In this document: piece after piece, positions 46,001 through 57,545 of the stretch | Numbering within the stretch: position 1 is the first letter of the stretch | How the letters are laid out: the number at the start of each line of letters is the position of its first letter | DNA from: Lethocerus indicus | Lineage: Eukaryota > Arthropoda > Insecta > Hemiptera > Belostomatidae | Direction: 5' to 3' | Assembly: GCA_019843655.1 (NCBI GenBank) | Contig: JACDQD010000001.1 | Coordinates: 46,992,443-47,056,442, forward strand | DNA length: 64,000 nucleotides | Made by a program: the position numbers and the translations under genes | Notes under the pieces: model-generated | Told to the model about the DNA's origin: nothing | Seen by the model: the letters and a program-made list of their open reading frames with translations, nothing else | Databases searched by the model: none

Positions 46001-49000
46001 AAATTTGTGTTCCTATCAGGTGTTGTAAGGTGTAGTTCATTTTAATATCTAGCATAAGTTCAAAAGTTTTAAGTCAGCTGAGACTTATGACTGGCGATCC
46101 AATGTACCCCTAATACTGTATCACCAACCTTTCTCTTTTGTCTTTCATTATATATTATGTAAAAGGCATTTGTCTACCTGACTCTAGAATAATAAAATAT
46201 AAGGGCTACATACAGTTTGACCATTTTATTTATATTCCACAACTGGCAATTGCGCTTTTTTACAATTGTAAATCTGAAGAAATACAGGGAAAAAAGTGTG
46301 TAGGAATGAATATTGGTTAAAACAGAATTTAACTTTTCAGTATTGGATGGTTACCAAAGTTTCTGATTTACAGTTTACATGAAGTCTACATTTTGGAATA
46401 ACAGGCTCATCTAAACATTTATAAATGAAGCAAATTGGCCAAAAGCTGCCAATTGTGTTATACAGGTATCATTAAGAAAAAAATATATAAATGGTAATTG
46501 CCAGAACAGTTCTTCAATTTTCAATTTGGGCCTATATAAGCTAAATACTATTTTCCCAATAAAAATAAATGAAGAAAACAAAATTCAATTATGACATGTG
46601 TATAGCATATGTTTTGACATGTATATGAATGACAAATGTAAGCAGGTCAAAATAGATCTATTCTTTATGCATAAATATAATGCTATTTCTAGGCATACAA
46701 TATAGACAGGACATTAATCAGAATAATATTTTCTGTGACATATACTCTGAAAGAAATACCAGTTTAATGTATCTAACATTTTATTTCTTTATAATTATTT
46801 ACCTTTTTGCACTGATTATTTAACTGATTGCACATATGACTTATTTTACCCCTGAGGTTTCTGTTACTGTCTGTTATTCGCCATTCTGCTTCCTTTTCTT
46901 TTTGACGTTTGATTACTGAATTGATACAAATGTGAATTTGTAAACTTCTATTTGTACCCAAAAATAACCTGTGCAGAAATGTTTGTGAATTATTGATGGT
47001 AATTATCATTTCTAATACTAAAAGTGATACTTATTTGTATTTGAAATGATTATTTTGCCTGTACATTAATTATTAATTCTTTATAATAATAAAAATATAT
47101 ATATTTAAAATAATTTTACACAAGAATAATGAGAATGAACCATTTGCTAACTAAAACATTTATGATCTTTTTATGAATGTAATATGATATAATATACTTT
47201 AATGCAAATAGTGTAAAATTATCCAATGATTTACATGCATTATGGAATGAGTACTTAACACCATATTAACAAATTTATGGGACGGAACAAGCATTTTGGT
47301 ATACTTCTTTTATATGGCTATTTTTCATATATACTTTATGCTAATTAAATAATATGGAAGTTAAAAAAAATCTTTGCTGAAGAAATACTGTTAATTCAAA
47401 CTGGTTTACTTGAGCATTATTATACATTTCACTGACAAACTAACTATTTCATGATTTACTTTCAAAATAATCACTAGAAAATTAATATTAGTTTATTAAT
47501 AGTATAATACATAGTATATATATACATACAAATATTACATGCTGTTCAACGTTTGCATTGCATGTGTGAGATGTGAGTTTTTAATGTTAATTTTCCTGAT
47601 TAACAGTTTTCAATATTGTAAAACAATTCAAGTAGCCTCTATCATAATAATTGAATATATAAGTAGAAAGGAGTACATAGGAAGAAGGACCGTAGGCCGG
47701 AATGCATCTATGAACCATTATTTGTATATCGTTTTTCTTGATGTCCTATTTGTATTCTAGCAAATAAAGTTATTTGTATCTTACATGTGATAGAGGAATA
47801 GCTATTTTGTTTCTATCCCTTTGTGTACATTTTTTTACATTAAAAGATATATTTAATAGCAAGATAGTTATTTAGCTTTTTTCCCAAAACTTAACATATT
47901 TATGATGCATAATATTCCACAATTGCTTTTTATTAGTATCTTTATTAGTAATGAGAATTATTGCATTTTCCTTGGGTGCTTGTTATTATTCATAGTGACC
48001 ATAGGGAGTTGTAAAAGGAACTAAGATTTTTATTTTTTTTTGGAAAATATTTATATATTAAAATGGTATAGAGTGACATCACCTATGGGATTGTATGGTA
48101 ACCCAGGATTAAGTATATTTGGAGAAAATTGTAATTATAATGGGTTTAATATTCATACAAAATGAAATGAATACTCATGCCACATGAATTATATCTATTT
48201 TAAAATACATATTATTATATTTGACTTATATATATTTCCTTAATATTTTTATTTTTTGATAAGTGTATAAGAAATTGTATATTATTTATATATCATGGAT
48301 TTTTTTTATTTATCAAACAACACATTTATAAAATCAAATTAAATATTAACACTTTCATTTCTATCTAGAATTTATGCTTTTTCTAAAATACCAATACTTA
48401 TTGGTAATTGCAAATATACTTTTCTAGAATACCAATTTTCTAAAATAATTCATTTTTATTTTACGTTATCTGTTCTTTTCTGCTACTGATTCAAAAATAA
48501 TTCTTATATCATTAATCAATGCTTCCTCTCATTAATGAAAATTAATTGCAATAATATTGACATTACAAAAAAATTATTTTACAATAGTTGTAAAATATTG
48601 AATTACTCAAACTGTATTATTTCAACAAGTAAATGTATGCTAATACCTTATTAAAATAGTAAAATTGTTATTAGATTTTGATCATTTTAATTCACATAGT
48701 CATATACGTACTACCATTTTATTTGTATGGATATCAGATTACTACAATGCTATTTAATGTTTTGGATTTAATATTCAATTCAAAATTATCATATTGTAAT
48801 TTCCCAGCACTCAAAATAATTAATCCTGACAAATCATGCCAATGCATTATCTTACAGGCATAAGTTTATGGTTAGGATTTTTTTAATTAGCTATATTATT
48901 AGATTTCATTACAACCTAATATTGAAATATATGCAAATAAAACAAAGAATGTTAATCCTGCTACAATGATTATTGATATTCCTTTTTAAATTACATTTTT

Positions 49001-51352
49001 GTATTAATATTGCAGTAATATTCATTCTCTCTTCTTACACCATGTAAAACAATATTTCTCTTACTGTTTGTATATAAGTGTTGATTAATAAATCTAAGAT
49101 TTAGGGTTTAATAATTTGTTGAAGAATTTACAGTTTATTTATATTAGACTCATAAAGTTATTATACACATGCAAACGTTTTAGTTCCAAAGAAATAAAAC
49201 AATTGTAACTATCTAACAACATCTTATCATTTATTTAATTTATTGCTAAGAATATTATCTGCTTACAAATAGATAGGTATGAAAAATAATAAAGAAAGTT
49301 TAAAACAATAAATACTTGTATGACACTTATATGTTATCTTGCTTATCCCACATAAAATATTGAACCGAAACAATCAATATAAAGTCTAATATCTAAGATT
49401 TCAAATGTTCAATTATTAAAATTACATCAGTTCTTAGGAACCAACTAAATAAACTGCAGTTAACTAAAATGAAACATTTGTCTTTTAGCTTGAATTCTGT
49501 GAATATCATTATTAAGAGCTAACATGTTTCACATATTCGATTTTATTACTTCTAACATATGTGGCACACTATTATGATAAAAACTGCAAAATAAGTGTCA
49601 TGTAAACTGATATATAGATTATGTAAGTGTATCACAATTACAATATTTTAAAAATAAAAAAACAACAAATACAAAATAATTAAAAACAAATGATTATACA
49701 AAAGTACATTAATTAATACTTTGTGTTCAGCATAACTAAATAACATAAAAAATATTCATTTCAACAACAATACCCAACTATTCAACTAATTTGAAAACAG
49801 ATTTTGCTATTGCAATTATATTGTATCTAAACTACGAACCCACAGTGTGGAACAAAGCAATGTTTAAATACGCTAAGTGATCCTAAAAATGAAAGTGTAT
49901 ATTATTAAACTGCATAGGAAATTTGACAGAAAAGGGTGTATTATTGCAAGTTTGAATTGAATACAAACATCTGTATGTTTCAGCTTTCTTTTAAAGTATT
50001 CTAAAATGAGAATACACAGAAATATAAGAATTTGAAATAAAAATTTGAAAAGGAACTTCAAACTGCTGAAACATGTCAGTTCTCATAATGTTCTAAATGT
50101 TTTTAAATGATTGTACACACTTTCACAAATATTTTAACACCTAACAAATAGCATATTGTAAATATTCAGTCAAGAAAATTAGATGATAATAATAAGTAAT
50201 ATTTACATCCCTTATAGTGGAAACATTAAAGGTACTAATGACATTCTACATTTCATGCGATCCGTTTAATTGTAAAATATCCGGATCGAATTACAGCAAC
50301 AATGCAAGCATCTTTGGGTGCATTTTTTAACTGTATAAATACCATATATACAAAAAAGTACCTAAATCTAAATCCCATCTTTATTGTCACCAACCATATC
50401 TGGTGTAGGTAACTAATTTCATTTCAAAATATTTGTAGTTGTCAGGAGCATGTATAGATTTAAATGTAATCTAAAATGATATCTGTATAATTCATGGATT
50501 TGAAAATTAAATCTCAGTTGGTTGGGTTATGAATATTGACACAATACCACTAGTCGGTCTAGTGTTTCATTTGTCCCATAGTCTTGCATCTATCAGCAAG
50601 GGACAATTGTATTCGCTGTTGTATTTTTATTCTAACGCAATAATCATTTCATATTTTACATTGAAATTAATTTTACTTCAATAAATAACAGGTTGGTTAA
50701 AAATGTATTCGTCAACACATATCTTTAGAACATAAAAATGTCTTCACGAATTATTGATACCACTCTTGCAATTGGGATAAAATTTTAAAACAATTCAGGT
50801 ACTGCTTAGTGGATTGAAAGATACATTGATTTGTTCCAGTGTATAAAAATGTTAAAGGTTTAAATTTTTAATACCTGCTCTTTCATATAAAAAACAATAA
50901 TTTGGATATCTTAACTCTGTTTGTTCTCAAGTAAAATTTCACCAATATATAAACGTTTTATTTTAAAATATATTATCGCCTATAAATAAAACCTGTCAGT
51001 TTCTTTATACATATGTTTTGTAATATACAATAAAAATTAAACCAGTGGGAATCATGACATCGTATGCATTTTAAAGAAAACAGAACTAAAGAATGTTTCA
51101 CTGCCTCTTTAAGTAGTACATCCAATAATTGACTGTCAAAATTTTTCCACACTCACAGCAGTTTGTATGCAATTTTTACAGTCATTCAATTTGACTGGCT
51201 TTACTATTACAAAAAATTCGTTAACTGACATTGTTAAAGTTCATATTTAATTAAGAAGAAACCCTTAAGATACCCACTGATGTATATCAGATACATACAC
51301 ATATGTGAATGTATATATATTTATATATATATATTGTGGTTTTTCAAGGTGC
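45960..51352. other. AT-rich tract between convergent genes, probable long 3'UTR
   Basis: About 5.4 kb without any plausible coding exon. The tract is visibly richer in A and T and poorer in CG dinucleotides and dispersed repeats than the flanking DNA. It is full of ATTTA, TTTAT and TGTAAATA-like strings. It lies between the stop codon of retn (minus strand, 51353) and the poly(A) signal of the small plus-strand gene. The simplest reading is a multi-kilobase 3'UTR of retn, as is common for neural transcription factors in insects, perhaps meeting the 3' end of the other gene. Many TTTATT strings (AATAAA on the minus strand) are present, so the real poly(A) site cannot be chosen by eye. One retroelement tail sits at 47651-47782. 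Confidence 0.5.
47651..47782 (+). mobile_element. retroelement tail (family 1) in the putative 3'UTR tract
   Basis: TAGGCCGGAATGCATCTATG, TTTGTATATCGTTTTTCTTG and AAATAAAGTTATTTGTATCT match the last 130 nt of the copy at 59350-59560. It supplies an AATAAA (47762-47767) on the plus strand. A 73-codon frame over it is noise. Confidence 0.6.
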
Positions 51353-51471
51353 TCATGTTTGTAATCTAGGATTTCTTGGTGTCTGTGCAAATAGGACCCC
51401 TTGATACATGATGCCGTTTATATCAATTGATACCACTAACGAATTGTCCGTTGTACCTCCTCTTCCATCTC
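51353..51471 (-). CDS. retn: retn last exon: C-terminal REKLES beta segment and stop
   Basis: The acceptor is ttttcgcag|GAGATGG at 51471. The frame continues Gly-DGRGGTTDNSLVVSIDING, then IMYQGVLFAQTPRNPRLQT and TGA at 51353-51355. The signature VSIDINGIMYQGVLFAQ matches the REKLES beta segment that closes ARID3 proteins (vertebrate ARID3A has a nearly identical stretch). The protein stops 11 residues after FAQ. Drosophila Dri carries a long acidic extension after the same place, so this protein has the short form of the C-terminus, or a further alternative exon exists downstream. This exon is too short to appear as an obvious open frame and was found from the motif and splice sites. Confidence 0.93.
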
Positions 51472-51618
51472 CTGCGAAAAACAAAAATAAAAAATAAATA
51501 ATCAAACTAATAAATATAGCAACAAGAATTAATTAAGAGCAAAATAGCATTGTGCTGTAGTTTTATATAGATAGATGGAAGAATAATAAATACAAATTAA
51601 TATAATAAGAAACATTTA

Positions 51619-51621
<3 letters not shown>

Positions 51622-51653
<32 letters not shown>
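51622..51653. repeat. (AT)n microsatellite in last retn intron
   Basis: Pure AT alternation of about 32 bp. Confidence 0.95.
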
Positions 51654-51656
<3 letters not shown>

Positions 51657-51951
51657 GACTGCAAAAAATTACGATGAAAATACAACCCACAGGTGAAGCG
51701 CAACCCACTGTATCACACATATTCTGTATTTCATGGGTGGCCGATTTCAAAAAGTTTATGAGTACTGAACCTATCTGAAGGTTCATTTTCTGAAGAGTAA
51801 TCATTTTAACCCAAGGCTGTCGTTAATTACTTAGTATAAACATGTACATAAATGCTCTTTGCACTATATGAATTTATTTTATAGACACTTTTTACCAATC
51901 CAAGTTTATTTTACTTACCAATTTTCCCTACACATCAAAAGTATCATAATA

Positions 51952-52015
51952 AGTTCCTTGTGGGATCGACCCGGGTTCGATTCCCATCCATGGGGAGACA
52001 TGAACATTTTCAGTC
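51952..52015 (+). mobile_element. tRNA-like SINE fragment in last retn intron
   Basis: GGGATCGACCCGGGTTCGAT TCCCATCC has a B-box/T-arm pattern followed by ATGGGGAGACATGAAC, a layout common in arthropod SINEs. The 5' part of the cloverleaf is missing. Confidence 0.35.
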
Positions 52016-52870
52016 AATTGCAATTCGGTATTAATATTAATATGGTCTTATGAATACTATGTTCGAAGAGTTTGAACATGCTGACAGGGAGGTGGATTTC
52101 GGCAAGATTTAGAGTGACACGCCCAAGAATTATGTGTCCATAAGTGCGAATATCGAAGCGGCAAAGTGTCTGTTGACATTTATTTCCGTCACGATTGAAA
52201 TTCATGAAGGTTCGCACCGAAGCCATGATACAATATCTCATCGCCAGTCAATGGAAAGTTGGCAATTTTTAGATTACAAAAAATCTGTCTTTTATCGTTG
52301 GAGGAAACTGAAAATACGGTTCGACGTTCGGTTTCATGTATTGACATATTCATTGAGATAATGGGTACCCCCAATAAATTCAGAGTAACGTTCTAGCCGA
52401 ACTAACAATCCTGGCGAAATGTAGAATTGTTGACGTCGGTTTATGTTCCATAATTGTGTTCAGACATGGGAAGATAGCATCTTGTGATTTTTAAAAGCGT
52501 AACCCCCTTGAATGAACAATTTCAATTGTTCGAATCCGGTATTGGACTTAGGACCGAGCCCTCAAAATAAGCGTGCAGTAAATGAATCCCAATGTTACAC
52601 GACTTTTGGGAAAACGGGTTTTCAAGAAAAGGTTCGTTTCTCGTTGGGAATAAATAACGTGCATCCATAATTTCAATCAATATTTACCTTACGATTAAGC
52701 CGTAGGGAGCTCTAAACTCAGCGCCACTGAAATAGTTTCCTACGCGCTTTCTGAAATTCAATTTGAGGCTGTACGAAATTCGTACTTTTCGAGACGCGTC
52801 CTCAACTCTGCGATGGGATGAGACGTGACAGCTCGAACGCTACGATTCCCAAGAATGGGAGGAGACAATG

Positions 52871-53102
52871 TATCTTTTTTTTATTTTCATTTTAAGTCGA
52901 CACTACGATTTTTTAAAAATTATTTATAGGGATAGTGTGATTTCGACACAAATGTACTTATGACGCGGAATCTTCTCTCCTGCTCTTGCCCGTAACCGGG
53001 ATAATAAGGAAATCACGCCGCCCATTTCCTTTTAAGGCAGCGCTCGGGAACGAACGGATCGTGCGGTAAGATACATAAGGTGGGGACGTTAACGATTTTA
53101 CA
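52871..53102 (+). repeat. dispersed repeat family 2, copy in last retn intron
   Basis: It shares the T-rich tract followed by ACTACGATTTTTTAAAAATT, then AATAAGGAAATC, CCCATTTCCTTTTAAGGCAG and CGCTCGGGA with the copy at 28041. It is diverged and shortened. It ends about 80 bp from the donor of the retn exon at 53181 and is antisense to retn. Confidence 0.6.
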
Positions 53103-53180
53103 AAGGATTATGTTTTGGAAGGATTTCGAGGTGGAGTTGACAGCTTCGAATGTACTGAAAAAAAACTCAATTGTGCTTAC

Positions 53181-53420
53181 CTCTGGTGGATATTTTTATG
53201 TTGGTACCGGCGACATGGAGTTCGTCGGCGTCGTGGTGCGGTCTCTTGGGCGGCGGTTCGTCCCGCTTCTCGAGGTTCAGTGCCTCTTTCTGAGGCTCTG
53301 GTGAGCCCGAGGCACCGTAGAAGCTCCATAGCGAGAGCTTGGTCATTTCGAGGGGGCTTATTCCAGCGGCGCCGATACCACCCCCAACCAGGGGCTCTGG
53401 GGGCGAACCCGGAGGCGAAG
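53181..53420 (-). CDS. retn: retn exon: Pro-rich middle segment with EALNL motif
   Basis: A 240-nt exon with acceptor gtgtacacag|CTTCG at 53420 and donor CCAGAG|gtaagc at 53181, phase 1 at both ends. The A left from the previous exon plus CT gives Thr. It encodes SPPGSPPEPL, a Gly-rich stretch, ISPLEMTKLSLWSFYGAS, EPQKEALNLEKRDEPPPKR and HVAGTNIKIS. The pattern of SPPGS, a short hydrophobic LW/Y segment, then REALNL and a Pro-rich acidic/basic stretch, also occurs in this order in Drosophila Dri. The two plus-strand open frames across this exon are shadows. A nearby minus-strand stretch at 55.35-55.58 kb was considered as an extra exon before this one and rejected on frame. Confidence 0.92.
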
Positions 53421-54608
53421 CTGTGTACACAAACGCAGGAATATTATATATTTTTTAAATTAATTACGAACGTTTAAATTATTAACGCTTCTTATTTATG
53501 ATGAATGCTGGTCTATAATTGTCCCTACTGGGCACGCAAATTAAAATTAGATTAAAAGAAATAAAGATTAAATTAAATTAGAATTAGACTAAAACTATTG
53601 TAAGGGCGGTATTTGTTGGGCGTTATGGAATATATCGTACTCGTCCGAAATTTAGTACACGTTTTTATTTAATTTCTTCTTTTTTTACTACCACCTGTTA
53701 TTCAGTTTGTACATACGATTATGATCCGGCCACCAGGAATACACTCAAAAAGTATATAAAATAAATTCCTACCGTATTAGAAAAACAATGAAATTCCCGA
53801 ACAACAAAACAAGGACAGAACATCCGGACTGAAGATGGCGAGTGGCCGAAACCGGTCAAGCAAAAGTCCGAGAGGAAACGTTTTTATTATGTATAAAGCG
53901 CGTTTAGAGCCTGGGCCTACTTGAAAACTGGACACAGCTGTCACTCGGTTTTGCGGGGCGGCAGGAATCACGGTCATGCCGTACGAGGGGTCGTCCCCGC
54001 CTTGAAATGGTTCGGGTCGATCAGTAAAGAAAAGAAAAAAGAAGAAAAATAAAAACCTGTAGCGGGGGGGGAGGGGGAGACTGGCTCTATTTTTTCCGTT
54101 CGCTCGCTTTTACGACTCCCGGGTTACGGGCGCCACCTCGGTTGGCCGACACGAATGACACAGTTGGGCACGTTTCCGACTTGGGCAAAAAAAGAGAAAA
54201 CAAAAGTCCTTCTCTGGGTCGCATCGAGAGCGATGACGAAGTGTCGGCGGGATCGTGCTCGGTTGAGGATATTTCCAAGGTGTCCGAGAGATAGCTCGTC
54301 GGTGTTTCGCAAATCCCTTCCTTACAATGGTAGATAATTCTTTTAACTCATTTCAAACCGGTATCTTTATACGGTTTTCTTGCAATAGGGCGTATACTCA
54401 TTGCCGACAGCTACTGGCTCTATTTTTTCAAGGACGCCCCCTCAAACCTTACCAATACATTCCGAGTCCGTCCGTACGTTCCCCGGGTGGATTTCTACAG
54501 CATCCGATAGACAACGCGACAGCCTTTTCTGGGCGGCATTTGAGATAGTTTAGCAAAATGATATTGATATACCCGTTGAAAAAATCTGTCGCTTATTTTC
54601 TATCCACC

Positions 54609-54871
54609 CATTTATATTTGGCGACGGGAATGAACATTTAAGGAGAATCCAACCGCTGCAGCCCGGTGGGATGCTACTCCCGTTCCAGCCCTTACTGAGG
54701 GAGTGAGGAAATCCTGTGGCCATTTCCTCTTAAGGCGGCTCTTGTGAATTTCAGGAATGTGCCGGAATCAAAGGATCGGAGTGATGGGAGAGTTTTGAAG
54801 GGGGGGGGGATTTATATCGGGATGCCGCAGGTAATTCAGGAACGAACGAGACTTTTAAATCAATACATTCG
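54609..54871 (+). repeat. dispersed repeat family 2, copy in retn intron
   Basis: It shares AGGAGAATCCA, CTCCCGTTCCAGCCCTTACT, GGCCATTTCCTCTTAAGGCG, GAATCAAAGGATCGGAGTGA and GAACGAACGAGACTTT(T)AAA with 28041-28520. Antisense to retn. Confidence 0.65.
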
Positions 54872-55439
54872 ACCGCGCTATTTCTTAATTTCTTTTTTGA
54901 AAAAGAAGCATATATATTAAAGCCGAATTACTATGTTAAGAGTGGAAATCGGAATATTTCCTAGATGATGCCCATTTCAAAAAAACAGACCGGACCCTTA
55001 ATTAAAGACAAAAGTTGGTAAAAAAAATTTCGCGGACAGAGCCGTTCTTGTTATTTGACGGCGGTCGCGAAACCGCAGAGAACAGGTGTGACACCACGCA
55101 ACTGTGTGGCGTAGTTGGGAGTACGTTAATTATAGAGGACTCGAATTATAAATTAAACCGTTGGCAGGCGGGGCATTTTATGGGCCCCGCTCTGGGAATT
55201 ATTTTTGGGGCGTAGGCGAAGTACCACCGCCAGTTGGAAAATCGACCACTAACGCGAAATCAACTCGCGATTGTACGATACAGTGCTCCTTCGTTTACAT
55301 TTTCTTCGATTGCCGGTTTCGTTTCGTCCGAAGCATCCGGGTCGGCACCCGGCAAAGACTTACCTTTGCCTCTCCCACTAATAAATCCTTCCTTGCTTGG
55401 AAGCCGCAGAGTAATGTTGCGACAATTTTTTAAAACATT

Positions 55440-55605
55440 TATATCCCGGTTATCATTGCTGACGACATTCTTGAACAGTATTTTCACAACATAAAATTTT
55501 AAAAAAAGTACCGTAGGAGTTCTGTTCTTTTTCCGACCTGTTCGGGGATCGAACCCAAGACTCGTAGGCCGAAAATGCATTAATTACTCGTCGACGAAGC
55601 AGCGA
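55440..55605 (-). mobile_element. tRNA-derived SINE copy 1
   Basis: Read on the minus strand it starts with a tRNA-like head (GTCGACGAGTAATTAATGC ... CTTGGGTTCGATCCCCGAAC, a polymerase III B box with T-arm pairing). It continues through a body and ends with TTCAAGAATGTCGTCAGCAA. The same head and the same end recur in the same order 390 bp away, which defines it as a repeat. It lies in the retn intron between the 56.1- and 53.4-kb exons, sense to retn. Confidence 0.65.
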
Positions 55606-55834
55606 GTTGAGACGTTAGCGATTCTATTCCGAAACTCCAGATAAAACGATAAGTCCTTAGACAGGTTTAGAAGCAAGGTAATACATTATGACCATAAAAT
55701 AAAAGCTGCGTACTTACATTGTCCCTAGAGCTTATAACTCCTTGTTTACTTCACGCCCCAAGTAATCGAGCGATAATTAAAAAGTAATTATATTTTTTAA
55801 ATCTAAACCTAAATATAATATATATTTATATATA

Positions 55835-55990
55835 TATTCTAATTATCTTTTCTGACGACATTCTTGAAAAGTATGGAAGAAGTAAGTAGACCTGTTGTTA
55901 TTCGGAACCATTCGGGAATCGAACCGGAGACCGTTTGGCCCGGCCTAAATGGTTTGGTCGCCGACGAAACAGCCAGTTTGGAAGCGAGGG
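55835..55990 (-). mobile_element. tRNA-derived SINE copy 2
   Basis: Minus strand: TGGCTGTTTCGTCGGCGACC, a spacer, CTCCGGTTCGATTCCCGAAT (B box and T arm), body, then TTCAAGAATGTCGTCAGAAA. Same order and orientation as the copy at 55440-55605. It ends about 40 bp before the donor of the retn exon at 56032. Confidence 0.65.
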
Positions 55991-56031
55991 AACAATTATT
56001 GGTGGTAAAATGGAATAACTGTAGGACTTAC

Positions 56032-56136
56032 TTTGCCTCTTGATCTGCGGGTTGGCAGGCGCATTTGCGAGCTCCTTGTTCAGTAGTTTGACGTACTCCG
56101 CCATCCTGGCCTCGAATTCTGCGGGACCGCCGGCTC
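56032..56136 (-). CDS. retn: retn exon: first half of REKLES region
   Basis: A 105-nt exon bounded by tttgcag|GAGCC at 56136 and CAAA|gtaagt at 56032. It begins and ends in phase 1: the G from the previous exon plus GA gives Gly, which continues AGGPAEFEARMAEYVKLLNK and ends PQIKRQ. The helix-forming EFEARMAEYVKLLNKEL corresponds to the EIESRMMEYLQLI segment of fly Dri and to the alpha part of the REKLES region. In ARID3 proteins REKLES mediates self-association and nucleo-cytoplasmic traffic. The assignment is supported by the position between the ARID exon and the next exon, matching frame, and strong splice sites. The open frame continues past the donor only by chance. Confidence 0.88.
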
Positions 56137-56734
56137 CTGCAAACGGGAAAATCAACATTATAATAAAACCACATGTTACAAAGTGTCTATTTCGTTTCGG
56201 GAGAATCCGTCCGCAATATTTCATTTTTCGACGTCGGAGCGTGGTATAAATTATCGTGTCCTAATTTGCATTAGGGTATAAATGATAATCGAATTAATTA
56301 TAACGTCAACGTCATTGAAGCCCGCGCTCTCTGCAGGCGGCACTGGACCTCACGTTATCGTTAGCCGCTAACGGTTAGCCCATTTTACTAATTTCCGCGA
56401 ATTTGTCCATACTACGAAAATAGATTTATAAGGCGTAATCGCTATTTTGGGGCCCTTCTCGTCAGTAATAGAGAGCTACTTACACTGGACGGCAGTGTTA
56501 CTACACTGTGTTGTTCGAGGGAAGATTTTTTTCTTTTAACTCTTTCGCCGACAGATAGGGATGAGTAAAGTTCTAAGACCAGCATGAACTTGGCTACGCG
56601 GAAATATATTTTAATTATATACCAGCGACAATTTTTATCGAAAGCGGCGGCTTTATATTTTATTAAAAACAAATTACTCGTATCGGTATTTCTTAATTTC
56701 AGTTCAGCTACTCCCTCTCGATCCACTGTCTCCT

Positions 56735-56960
56735 GCCAGGTGGATTAGGGTTTTCCCCTCTGCGAGGTTTCTCCCGTGGCGGGACGGGGATAGGATGCTT
56801 TGCTTGGAAACGAGGGAAAGCATCCATGAAGAAGATTCGCGAGCAGAAACAGACGGCAGGAATGAGACCGCGGTGAAGAGGAGCTAATTAGTTCAGAATT
56901 TAACGTTAAACGCCACTAGGCAGTATTGAGCTTTCACAAATGCCAGCCAGAAAAGAAAAT
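56735..56960 (-). repeat. dispersed repeat family 3, longest copy
   Basis: Minus strand: GGCATTTGTGAAAGCTCAAT, ACTGCCTAGTGGCGTTTAAC, CTGAACTAATTAGCTCCTCT, CCGTCTGTTTCTGCTCGCGA, CTTTCCCTCGTTTCCAAGC, then CACGGGAGAAACCTCGC. It serves as the reference for the family. It lies in the largest retn intron, sense to retn. Confidence 0.6.
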
Positions 56961-57289
56961 ATCCCCAATTCTGGGTTAGGACGGGGTTCAGAGGTTCTGA
57001 GTTCCACTAGGCTATCGATGAAGACGTATACAACACGGTCGACAGGAATCTTTTCCCTCGAGAGAGGTCGAAACTTTCTTTGTGATCCCAGCCGAAGACG
57101 GCACGTACAAAGACGACACGCCCGATTCCGAATCTCCTTTTTTCTAATACGGTTTAATTTTTTTAAACGTTTTTTCACAGCTAGAGAAAGCAGTCCGTAA
57201 ACGTGTCGCGACTCCAGAGTGGGTCCGTATAAATAACAGGAGAGCGCGATAAAAATAGTGACAATAACGAGCCGGCATTATGATGAAAA

Positions 57290-57545
57290 TGCGATGCGGA
57301 CCTTCAAAGGAGCGTTATGGAGCCCCCCCCCCTTAACCCCATCATGATGGAGGCATACTAATCGTGGCTTGATCCTTTCATCGGACGTTGGACCTTCCCG
57401 TTGACAAATTCCAATTGTCGCTGCGGCCGCCGGTCGCGGCCATTCTCATGCTAATCCCCCGCGCCTCGGTCTCATCTCACGTCAAAAGATAGTCCGATCC
57501 ATAAACAATAACGGGAATCTCAAGAGCCGAATACCATTTTCGTAC
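57290..57545. promoter_or_regulatory. candidate intronic enhancer of retn
   Basis: Inside the largest retn intron, a tract of ordinary GC content contains CTTCAAAGG (TCF-like), GCTAATCC (Bicoid/Otd-like), CATAAACAATAA (Fox/Sox-like) and AATTG strings, and lacks the repeats that fill the rest of the intron. Inference from composition and motifs. Confidence 0.2.

Noticed and set aside
53080..53477. Plus-strand frames of 74 and 120 codons
   Set aside because: Shadows of the retn exon at 53181-53420.
53822..53858. Hammerhead ribozyme core (CTGAAGA ... GAAAC)
   Set aside because: The helix next to CTGANGA does not form cleanly (an unpaired T), and the flanking CCGG segments pair with each other, giving a simple nested hairpin instead of the three-way hammerhead fold.
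55325..55580. Extra retn exon on the minus strand ending AGGCAAAG|gtaagt at about 55365
   Set aside because: The donor is good, but no acceptor gives phase 1 at both ends. Exons at 56032 and 53420 already join in phase 1 (A|CT), and the stretch overlaps SINE sequence.
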